From positions 2,948,430 to 3,012,429 of the forward strand of contig CM068581.1 in the NCBI GenBank assembly GCA_035048485.1: 64,000 bases of DNA, in the 5' to 3' direction. Source of the DNA: Pteria penguin (taxonomy: Eukaryota > Mollusca > Bivalvia > Pterioida > Pteriidae). Under the pieces are notes generated by a model. That model was not told where the DNA came from. It worked only from the letters and a program-made list of their open reading frames with translations, and ran no database searches. Position 1 is the stretch's first letter. Every line of letters starts with the position of its first letter. Of the stretch, positions 11,702 through 64,000 are shown one piece after another. Position numbers and translations under genes: made by a program.

Positions 11702-11903
11702 GCAAAGAAAAGACAGTCAGTTGGCAATCCAGGAAGAGGTTCCAAGGCCCTTTAACTCCAACTTCGACCTTCCGTTGGGTTTCAATGACAACAAGAACTC
11801 TTATGATAACCTTGCCTATGGTTTGATGTCCGACAAAGGCCACCATATCATTCCAAGAGCCAAACTGTCGCTATCAGCAACATGGACACCAGCAGGAAAT
11901 TAA
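11702..11903 (+). CDS. Terminal exon of an unrecognised gene
   Basis: After acceptor CTTAG the exon reads in phase 2 for about 66 residues to a TAA. It is rich in Asn, Leu and Ser, includes FDLPLGFNDNKNSYDNLAYG, and ends SATWTPAGN. There is no membrane helix and no Cys. A downstream 3'UTR with AATAAA at 12130 supports a real last exon. I do not recognise the family and cannot place the upstream exons with confidence; an acceptor-like TTGCAG occurs at 11284-11289, but its ORF is unconvincing. It could be a retained pseudogene exon. Confidence 0.5.
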
Positions 11904-11968
11904 CGCCAAGTCAACGATAGACTGTACATATAGAACATTTTGTCTGTACGATTGTTTTTACCCACACC

Positions 11969-12122
11969 AATTGAATGATGTTTGTAGCTTATTTTGATAT
12001 ACAGGAATTGAATGATGTTTGTAGCTTATTTTGATATACAGGAATTGAATGATGTTTGTAGCTTATTTTGATATACAGGAATTGAATGATGTTTGTAGCT
12101 TATTTTGATATACAGGAATTGA
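11969..12122 (+). repeat. 37-bp tandem repeat in probable 3'UTR
   Basis: Four near-identical copies of a 37-bp unit starting 'attgaatgatgtttgtag' lie between the stop codon at 11903 and the polyadenylation signal. Confidence 0.9.
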
Positions 12123-12129
12123 ATCGATG

Positions 12130-12135
12130 AATAAA
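12130..12135 (+). terminator. Polyadenylation signal AATAAA
   Basis: AATAAA lies 227 bp after the stop of the terminal exon. A second AATAAA lies at about 12169. Cleavage is expected shortly downstream. Confidence 0.5.
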
Positions 12136-12246
12136 GAGCTATACTGTGACGTGTTGCTTATCATGCAAATAAAAATGAAAATATCTTTATCCGTCTATTC
12201 ATTTCCCTAGAGTTTTGTGCTTTGTAAATTGTTTGGTTGTTTTAAC

Positions 12247-12299
12247 ACACACACCCACACCCACACACACACACACACACACACTCTCTCTCTCTCTCT
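12247..12299. repeat. (CA)n(CT)n microsatellite
   Basis: Imperfect CA repeats run directly into six CT repeats. Confidence 0.9.
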
Positions 12300-12670
12300 A
12301 ATTCCATTTTGTTAACTTTCATGTGTGCTTTATATCTTATTTTAATTTCATTAATTTGCTTTGTTGGTAAGACACTTTGTAATGGCGAACTTTGTAATAG
12401 TGTTTGATATTTTTGTATTTGCTTATAAATCTGTAAACTTTGAAAAGACTGATTGATAATAAAGTGCTATTAAATTAATTCCAACAATTCGGCACGAGGT
12501 ACTCAAAAGTTTAGAGGGAACAAACATTATATATGATGGTCGTGGTATCGGAGAACAGCTATCGTCAGAGAGTGGTCATCTTCGAGTACGATGCTATTAA
12601 ATCAATGCAATACGTGGCCTTATAAGCTTCCACATGGTATAATGACATGTGAGGATATATTCTCAGTTCG
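12300..12670. other. Non-coding; contains an adaptor-like 13-mer
   Basis: AT-rich, with AATAAA near 12460 and the string AATTCGGCACGAG at 12486-12498, identical to a common cDNA-cloning adaptor (see findings). Confidence 0.4.
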
Positions 12671-14372
12671 TAATATTTGTACATCGGTATGGTTGTGGTA
12701 TTATTTGTACATCGGTATGGTTGTGGTATTATTTGTACACCGGTATGGTTGTGGTATTATTTGTACATCGGTATGGTTCTGGTATTATTTGTACACCGGT
12801 AGGGTTCTGGTATTATTTGTACATCGGTATGGTTGTGGTATTCTTTGTACATCGGTATGGTTGTGGTATTCTTTGTACATCGTATGGTTGAGGTATTATT
12901 TGTACACCGGCATGGTTGTGGTATTATTTGTACATCGGTATGGTTGTGGTATTATTTGTACATCGGTATGGTTGTGGTATTATTTGTATATCGGTATGGT
13001 TGTGGTATTATTTGTACACCGATATGGTTGTGGTATTATTTGTACATCAGTATGGTTGTGGTATTATTTGTACACCGGCATGGTTGTGGTATTATTTGTA
13101 CATCGGTATGGTTGTGGTATAATTTGTACATCGGTATGGTTGTGGTATTATTTCTACATCGGTATGGTTGTGGTATATTTGTACATCGGTATGCCTGTGG
13201 TATCATTTGTACACCGGTATGGCTGTGGTATTATTTGTACATCGGTATGGCTGTGGTATTATTTGTACACCGGTATGGTTGTGGTATTATTTGTACATCG
13301 GTATGGCTGTAATATTATTTGTACACCGGTATGGTTGTGGTATTATTTGTACATCGGTATGGTTGTGGTATTATTTGTACATCGGTATGGTTGTGGTATT
13401 ATTTGTACATCGGTATGGTTATGGTATTATTTGTACATCGGTATGGCTGTGGTATTATTTGTACACCGGTATGGCTGTGGTATTATTTGTACACCGGTAT
13501 GGCTGTGATATTATTTGTACACCGGTATGGTTGTGGTATTATTTGTACATCGGTATGGTTGTGGTATTATTTGTACATCGGTGTGGTTGTGGTATTATTT
13601 GTACATCGGTATGGTTGTGGTATTATTTGTACATCGATAGGGTTGTGGTATTATTTGTACACTGGTATGGTTGTGTTATTTTTTGTACATCGGTATGGCT
13701 GTGGTATTATTTGTACATCGGTATGGTTGTGGTATTATTTGTACATCGGTATGGCTGAGGTATTATTTGTACACCGGTATGGTTGTGGTATTATTTGTAC
13801 ATCGGTATGGTTGTGGTATTATTTGTACATCGGTATGGTTATGGTATTATTTGTACACCGATATGGTTGTGGTAGTATTTGTACATCGGTATGATTGTGA
13901 TATTATTTGTACACCGGCATGTTTGTGGTATTATTTGTATATCGGTATGGTTGTGGTATTATTTATACACCGGCATGGTTGTGGTATCATTTGTATATCG
14001 GTATGGTTGTGGTATTATTTGTACATCGGTATGGTTGTGGTATTATTTGTACATCGGTATGGTTGTGGTATTATTTGTACATCGGTATGATTGTGGTATT
14101 ATTTATACATCGGTATGGTTGTGGTATTATTTGTACATCGATATGGTTGTGGTATTATTTGTACATCGGTATGGTTGTGGTATTATTTGTACATCGGTAT
14201 GGTTGTGGTATTATTTGTACATCAATATGGTTGTGGTATTATTTGTACATCGATATGGTTGTGGTATTATTTGTACATCGGTATGGTTGTGGTATTATCT
14301 GTACACCGATATGGTTGTGGTGTTATTTGTACACCGGCATGGTTGTGGTATTATTTGTACATCGGTATGGTT
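12671..14372. repeat. 28-bp minisatellite, about 60 copies
   Basis: The unit is GGTATGGTTGTGGTATTATT plus TGTACATC, with variants CACC/CATC and GGCT/GGTT. Because 28 is not a multiple of 3 and the unit has no stop in any forward frame, long spurious ORFs exist in all three frames. These are not genes. Confidence 0.95.
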
Positions 14373-14690
14373 GTAGATTCGTTCTATATTGACGGCGATG
14401 GTTGTGACATGGTAAATATTTTACCCCACCTCTGACAAATTTGTTGGGGGATCCCGAATAGCGATTGGCTCATAACGGTCACGTGAATACTTGGGCTATT
14501 CTTATCCCACGTTACCGTCAGATTTTTACCAGGTTTCCGTGCGAGTTATCTTTCTTGTTGTCCTTGTCAACATAGTGATCACTTTGTTTGTCATCCATCC
14601 GTCACACATTGCTTTTGTGGTAGTATGGTGTGGTGTTGTCTGTCTATGTATTAGCCTCATGCATGATAGGTCATCGGAGGGGTAAATTCG
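14373..14690. other. Non-coding block related to 34240-34450
   Basis: It contains 'taccaggtttccgtgcgag' and 'cttgttgtccttgtcaaca', matched at 34405-34445. Both blocks lie shortly before a stretch of the CACTAGATGACTAG repeat. A short hydrophobic ORF here is not convincing. Confidence 0.4.
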
Positions 14691-15593
14691 TTACCTAGTC
14701 ATCTAGTGACCCGGTAGAGGATGATCCCGGGTCACTAGGTTTTGATTTAAACAGTATTTATTGTGAAAAATATACATTAATAAGATATATACATATGTAT
14801 CACGGATACGACTTTTGTGTGTAGGTTCTTAATTTGTTTTGGGGTTCGAACTCTCTTGTTTGGGTTTCTGTTTGAATATCTCCTCGTTTACATCGTTATT
14901 ATACATAGGGCACCCAGATAGTAATATATCAATGTTTGTATTAACATGTATAGCATGGGTAGTTGAAGACCGAATGTTGTCATATAATTTACAATCATAG
15001 AAGTAATGAGCGGCTGTTTATACACCTCCACATATACAAATATCATTATCTCTCAGGTGGTTTTTATATAAGTCAGAGTTTAGAGAGCTGCATCCCAATC
15101 GTAGACGAGTATGGTGTATTTGGCACCATCTATCTCCTTTGTAATAGTAATTTGGAATTTTGATGCGGTCTTTTTCTAAATAAGCTCTAAAGGATGATAA
15201 CGAATCTAGTGATCTTGTCGGTTCAGGTAGTGAATTCCAATCAGTTGCTGTATTGTTAATGAAAGAATTTTGATATAGTGTAGTTTTACATCTTTGTATA
15301 TGAAAATCGTTTCCAGTTCTGAGTACGCGTTGGCTAACCTGATGAACACTTGAGGGAAGCAAAGAATGAAGATAGGAAGGGACATCATTGTTGACCATTT
15401 TATAAAACGCAAGCAATCTACCGGGGTATGATTATTTCTACGTTTCTCAAGGCTGTCCCACCCAGTCTCCTTTAATAGTTTGGTACTAGAACAGGATCGC
15501 ACCAGTGACTACATAGGCTGCCTCGATTTGAATGAGGTTTTTCTACCGGGCGAGGTGAATCATCCCGTACCGGGTCACTAGATGACTAGGTAA
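14691..15593 (-). mobile_element. 0.9-kb element with 35-bp inverted ends around a LINE C-terminal fragment
   Basis: The arms at 14691-14725 and 15559-15593 are reverse complements with two mismatches (TTACCTAGTCATCTAGTGAC...). Between them, on the minus strand, lies a LINE-type C-terminal region: VPSYLHSLLPSSV, ATDWNSLPEPTRSL, LRLGCSSLNSDLYKNHL, then DICICGG and (after a break) HYFYDCKLYD. This is the zinc-knuckle-like end of CR1/RTE-type reverse transcriptase ORFs. The frame is open for 132 residues (15018-15416) and broken beyond. Why a LINE end is bounded by inverted repeats is unclear. Confidence 0.6.
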
Positions 15594-15840
15594 CTAATAG
15601 TATCATGTCATTATGTGTTTGGGTGTAAGCAAGTCCTTACAGTAAACATTATCGGAATTTTGCAGTCTCAGGTTCTCGAGGTAGACTACTGGTAATGTCG
15701 TAAAGACGATGTAATAATGGATTTCTGCTGTAATGATGACGAGTCATACAGACACGCATTGGTCAGAAAGGACCATTGTAATTCACCCCATCACGAGTTT
15801 TAAAGACACCTCAAGCCAATCAGTGATCAGCATTCTGCAC

Positions 15841-16040
15841 ACTCGAGTCGGTGTAGCTCAGGTGATAAGGACCGAAAGGGTCCTGGTTCGATTCCCGTCG
15901 TAGGCAAACTGTTGTCCTCTCTTTTAGATGAGACTATGAACAAGAGCAACTCCTAGCGTGGCTTAATACGCCCGTCGCTTACTTTGGATGGGATCAATGT
16001 GAACGTATGGTTTTAATACCTCCAAACCTGGGTCTCTTTG
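15841..16040 (+). mobile_element. tRNA-headed SINE, variant
   Basis: A box-A-like GTAGCTCAGGTGATAAGG and box B GGTTCGATTCC form a shortened tRNA-like head. It is followed by 'ttttagatgagacta' and 'ctttggatgggatcaatgtg', which loosely match the family-1 body at 41180-41290. It is not a functional tRNA gene: the anticodon arm is incomplete. Confidence 0.55.
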
Positions 16041-16049
16041 GTAATACTT

Positions 16050-16715
16050 TTATGAAATATTGAAATCCATAAAGAGGGATCCATGTCCCAAAACTCTGTA
16101 ACAACAAAATTGATTTTGCTCAAAATTAAAATGTGGCTTCCCCTACCTTACATGTATTTAAGCATTCTGTATAAGTTTCATGAAAAACAAATGACGTTTA
16201 CTTACGTTATTGCGTAACATAGCACCTCCATAGCATCTTATCATAGTAAAAATAAAATCCAAGTTCCATAACTCCGGAACAACAAAACAGAATTGGCTCA
16301 AAACCGAAAGACCATTTCCTCTACCCTATTTAAGCATTCTGTTTCAGTTCCATGAAAAACAGATGACATTTAGTTAAGTTATTGCGTTCCATAGCGTTTT
16401 ACTATAGCAAAAATGAAATCCAAGTCCCATAATTCCGGAACGACGAAACGGAATTTGCTCAAAATCGAAAGACGGCTTCCTCTACATGTTTCTAAGCATT
16501 CTGTATGAGTTTCAAGAAAAACAACTGGCGTTTACTTAAGTTATCGCGTTCCATTGCATATTTTCATTGTAAAAATTAAAATCCAAGTCCCATAACTCCG
16601 GAACGACAAAAAGGAATTAGCTCAAAATCAAAAGGCTGTTTTCTCTACACTATCTAAGCATTCTGTATGAATTTCATGAAAACAGCTGACGTTTACTAAC
16701 GTTATTGCGTTCCAT
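16050..16715. repeat. About 165-bp tandem repeat, four copies
   Basis: The unit contains 'caagtcccataactccgga', 'taagcattctgtatgag' and 'gttattgcgttccatagc'. Copies start near 16083, 16260, 16423 and 16585 with considerable divergence. Confidence 0.8.
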
Positions 16716-16815
16716 AGCGGGTGGACGAACGGACGAGCTGACGGACGGACGGACGGACAGACGGACATCGCCATACCATAATACGTCCCGTCTTTCGACG
16801 GGCATATAAAAACGA
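16716..16815 (+). repeat. GGAC-rich patch and hairpin terminus
   Basis: (GGAC)n is followed by 'ccataccataatacgtcccg' and a small hairpin (CCCGTC-TTTC-GACGGG). It looks like the end of the repeat element that includes the 165-bp units. Confidence 0.5.
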
Positions 16816-16844
16816 GGTCCTTTGCCAAGATAGACATGGTACAT

Positions 16845-16930
16845 GAACAATCTCTCACTGCCTCAGATGGGTCCTTTACAAAGGTATGAATCTAGTGAAA
16901 TGCGTCAGGCAGATACCGTCACCATATACA
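16845..16930 (+). mobile_element. SINE family 1, 3' fragment
   Basis: 'tctctcactgcctcagatgg', 'aaaggt' and 'gataccgtcaccatatac' match the body of 41255-41340. The head is absent. Confidence 0.65.
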
Positions 16931-17109
16931 TGAAGTAATCATTGTATTAACAATAGCCAAACAACAAATCCTACACACTGTGTAGCGGATATGTATATAG
17001 CATAATTGGAATGATACAGTACTTCGGTTTGTTTGTCTTGCTAGTAGAATAAATTGCAGTACGATCATGTGATTACTATCAAAAACTGTCAAAAGGAGAA
17101 ACAATCAAG

Positions 17110-17180
17110 ATTCCCACGGCTCTTAATAGACGGGTAACATGATGTGTCATAAACATTAGTGACGGGTAATACGGTGTGTC
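17110..17180. repeat. Two-copy direct repeat
   Basis: A block of about 33 bp ('gacgggtaa.a.g.tgtgtcataaa') occurs twice in succession. Confidence 0.7.
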
Positions 17181-17390
17181 ATAAAAGGTAGTGACAATAT
17201 TCACAATCCTCTTAATCGCCTTGTTATGCTATACCTTACGAAGCAACATCGGAACTGTCACTGGGCAAGCCTGGGTCATATATTAACTTTATGGTAGACT
17301 GAGATTTCGTCTCGGATCAATCTGTTGATGAAACGCCTTTAAGTTAGGTGGAAGGCTTGGTGCTACTCTAACCTATCTACTAGGGGCCAG

Positions 17391-17525
17391 GCTTGGTGTA
17401 GTGGTTAAAAGCGCTTGTCTTGTGGCGCCGACGATCCGGGTTCGATTCCCGGATTGCGCCACTACGTTTAAGAGGTCGGTTATTTCCTGCTTCCATGTCG
17501 CGTTATAACTGAAAAATTGTTGAAA
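17391..17525 (+). mobile_element. SINE family 2, plus strand, tail truncated
   Basis: The tRNA-like head has box A (TGTAGTGGTTAAAAGCG) and box B (GGGTTCGATTCCC), then 'ctgcttccatgtcgcg' and 'ataactgaaaaattgttgaa'. It matches the full copy at 45738-45914. Confidence 0.8.
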
Positions 17526-17612
17526 CCAGTAGGGTCTAACATGGGGACAGAATACATTCAAAGTACTAGGTATGAATTAGGAAAGTGTGTGAAGTCAACT
17601 ATAGAGAAAAAA

Positions 17613-17734
<122 letters not shown>

Positions 17735-17979
17735 TTAGGAATTGGGGGGAAAAGGAATTTAACCCCCATAGGTCGTTTAACAGTGATAAAATAATTGCTT
17801 ATTTCTCAGTTTAATCACCAGGGTCCGGCGCCATAAACTGAGAATATACTTAAAAGTCCCGTATTTCATTTTAATGTATTCCCTTATCAAACGTTCAAAT
17901 AAGCTGTCATGCAGAATGGCTTAATTCTATTTATGGATATAATAAAACTAAATAAAATCCAAATCCCAGTAATTAATTC

Positions 17980-18650
17980 ATTGATGAACAGAAGAATATG
18001 TATGATATATTGACACAAAAATGTTATCATATTATCTCAGAGGAAGTGGAATTCTGTTTTTAATGATTTACAATGGAACAAACTTAATATAACAATAAAA
18101 GCTATTTTTGATACATACACAATGGTCTCAATATAGAATTTATCATTCAGCATTAACAACCAATAAGTCAGCTTTTAAAATGAGGATTTTGGCCATTCCA
18201 ATGTGTGCTTTCTGTAATTTGGAATACTACATTTTCTATGGAACTGTAACCTTGTAGAAAATTTTTATAATCAAATCAGAAATCTCTTTTTAAGCTTTGG
18301 AATTACATTAAATTTATCAATGGAAAAAGAAACCATTCTTGGGCTATAGGTAGATTGAGACAATGCAGAAAATATAATTATACTAAATATTAAGTATCAT
18401 ATATATTCATCAAGGTGCTTAAAGAGAGCTTTGTCTTTTGGTGCATGTGTGTCATATCTGACCAAGGTTTATAATGCAACTAAATTATCCTATTTAATAA
18501 GAGAGAAAAATGCTGTGTTCATTAATATTGGAGTATGTATCATGCCATGTATTATGTCCCTGTCACATGAACTGTATATTAGACATAAATTGAGAATAGC
18601 CTTATGACAGTGTATGTACATGTATGTATCTATGTGTGAATAAAATTCTA
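17980..18650 (+). mobile_element. LINE ORF2 C-terminal remnant, plus strand
   Basis: Broken frames give QWSQYRIYHSALTTNK (18120-18165), a Cys-containing CAFCNLEYY segment (18208) and IYSSRCLKRALSFG (18405), ordered as in the C-terminal part of L1/Tx1-type ORF2. It has the opposite orientation to the larger LINE at 21700-25340, so it is a separate or rearranged copy. Multiple stops show it is dead. Confidence 0.5.
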
Positions 18651-18694
18651 AAGTTAGCCTAGTCCTGATAAAATATGTTTCTCTTCTACTTTTC

Positions 18695-18895
18695 GACGGT
18701 TACCTGGTATAAGACCGACGGTTACCTGGTGTAAGACCAGCGGTTATTTGGTGTAATATCAATGGTTACTTGGTGTAAGACCAACGTTTCTTGGTGTAAA
18801 ATCAACGTTTACTTGGTTTAAGACCAACAGTTACTTTGTATAAGACCGACGGTTACTTGGTGTAAGACCGACGGTTACTTGGTGTAAGACCAAAA
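18695..18895. repeat. About 22-bp tandem repeat
   Basis: About nine diverged copies of a unit around 'ggttacttggtgtaagaccg'. Confidence 0.85.
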
Positions 18896-19264
18896 TCTAT
18901 ATATTATGACACATCTAAAAATAAAAGGACAGTGGAGAGATTAACAACATCGTAAGAAGCGAAATAAAATATTCTGTACTGAAACTGGAAAGAGAATTAA
19001 CACTTTGGAATAATACATATATTTCTTTAACCAGAAAAAAATATACCATTTATTTATTTATTCCACAAAATGGAGGGGATGGGGTGTGGGCGTGCATGAA
19101 TGCACTCCTCACTACATTTACACCAGCTATTATTCATTTTATTATACTTATGTAGTGCAATATATCGCAGCAAGTCATTCAAGGTTATATTCTCAGTGTA
19201 ATGTTGTTGATTTTCTCCCATCATAAATGTAGTGATTTACAAGCTCTCTTAGTCATTTTGCTGT
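18896..19264. other. Upstream region of the Kazal gene
   Basis: AT-rich DNA before the TATA box. I cannot support specific transcription-factor sites. Confidence 0.4.
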
Positions 19265-19273
19265 TATATAAAG
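19265..19273 (+). promoter_or_regulatory. TATA box of the Kazal gene
   Basis: TATATAAAG lies 49 bp before the ATG of the signal-peptide exon. A start site 25-30 bp downstream would fall near 19295-19300 and give a 5'UTR of about 25 bases. Confidence 0.6.
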
Positions 19274-19321
19274 CATAAACTGCTGCGATCTTCCATTGAT
19301 AACAGCACACCTATCTGAGGA

Positions 19322-63150
<43,829 letters not shown>

Positions 63151-64000
63151 GTAAGATGTACTTTTATTATCTCCATGCATATACACTAATGAAATTGAGT
63201 TGTACAAGCACTCAATCAAATATCCCGATATACACTTTATATTTAAGATAATATTATCTCTTTATTTATGTGTTTGACATATGTGCTGCATTAAATGAAA
63301 AGATATCATGCTCTAGATAACATCTGAAATAAAGGCACTGTATGACATATCTGAAGATCTGATGCAAGACATCTACTTCAGCAGACATTTTCATAAAGAC
63401 TCGTCAGTTTTTCCATGAGTATTTTACTTACAGATTCTTTACGTAAATCCTTATGTCACATTTACAAATGTAAGGAAATTACTTAAAGAGTTGAGACAGC
63501 TTTTACGTGTCCTTAAAGTTAAGGATTTTCCGTAAGGAAAGTTTTACTTACGTTCTTTATTGAAATTGACTTAAGGATTTATTTTGTACTTACGTAAAAT
63601 ACATTACGTATGATTCTTTGCTTACAGTAACCCTTAGAGCTGAGTGAAAATATTTCTAAACAATTAGTATTTTGTAATTAAATGTAATTTCCATATCTGT
63701 GGCAGAGAAACATTATTCATGTATGGATGAGAGGAAATACACGCACATGTATAGTCTCTGATTTATGTGAAAGTTCACGAAATTAAAGATATCGAAATCT
63801 AGATGGTATTTAGGGGAGACACGTTTACCCAATTCTAGTTTTACACAATTATAATTTGACCCTTTCAAATTGTCTTTTATTTCCCCGTCGCCATGAGGTT
63901 GACAACGCATCTTGTATTAATATCTCTACAATAGAATAAGCAGTGCTAAAACAAAACTAGATTTAAAATATATATATATATATATATTTGTTATGAAATA
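63151..64000. repeat. Intron with TTACGTAA-rich foldback-like stretch
   Basis: At about 63425-63625 'cttacgt', 'acgtaag' and 'taaggatt' recur in both orientations, suggesting a decayed foldback element. The window ends in a TA tract. Confidence 0.45.

Noticed and set aside
12591..14435. Several ORFs of 80-305 codons
   Set aside because: All are frames of the 28-bp minisatellite; the frame rotates each unit.
14491..14685. Small membrane protein ORF
   Set aside because: A hydrophobic 64-codon frame in repeat-related DNA, without splice or promoter evidence; the related block at 34410 is not open.

Overview
The window is animal nuclear DNA, most likely from a bivalve or other lophotrochozoan mollusc. 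The evidence is AT-rich sequence, spliced genes with GT-AG introns, tRNA-headed SINEs, Penelope-like and LINE retroelements, minisatellites up to 3.5 kb, and two secreted or membrane protein genes of types common in molluscs. Nothing prokaryotic is present: no operons, CRISPR or rRNA. The species cannot be fixed from the sequence.

Two host genes dominate. On the left (654-7765, plus strand) are the last exons of a type I membrane glycoprotein resembling the VWDE family (von Willebrand factor D and EGF domain proteins). It has an EGF module, eleven cysteine modules of about 40 residues, a Ser/Thr-rich stalk, one membrane helix and a short basic tail. A Penelope-like retroelement sits in one intron. 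An isolated terminal exon of an unrecognised gene lies at 11702-11903.

The main gene starts at a TATA box (19265) and a signal-peptide exon (19322-19391). It runs to the end of the window through 22 Kazal inhibitor exons (31672-63150) and continues beyond it. The first six are divergent. From 48933 on, two module types recur: A (129 bp, predicted P1 Arg, N-glycosylation sequon) and B (normally 135 bp, predicted P1 Met). They multiplied as exon-intron-exon units. Every internal Kazal junction is phase 2, so any module can be gained or lost without a frameshift.

The rest is repeats. 7.85-10.2 kb, 28.4-30.95 kb and 50.3-51.3 kb hold copies of one long non-autonomous repeat ending in a short hairpin. 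Minisatellites fill 12.67-14.37 kb (28-bp unit), 26.3-28.4 kb (65-bp), 32.8-33.7 kb (51-bp), 35.0-38.5 kb (about 33-bp) and 44.1-45.5 kb (16-bp). A perfect TATG array fills 56.94-58.07 kb. A Tx1/L1-like LINE lies on the minus strand (21.7-25.34 kb), with a degraded IMPACT-type ORF upstream of it. A CR1/L2-like LINE at 40.5-43.67 kb is broken by a SINE, a foldback element and an internal minisatellite. Two SINE families recur on both strands. The most notable biology is the alternating two-specificity Kazal array and the way its units multiplied.
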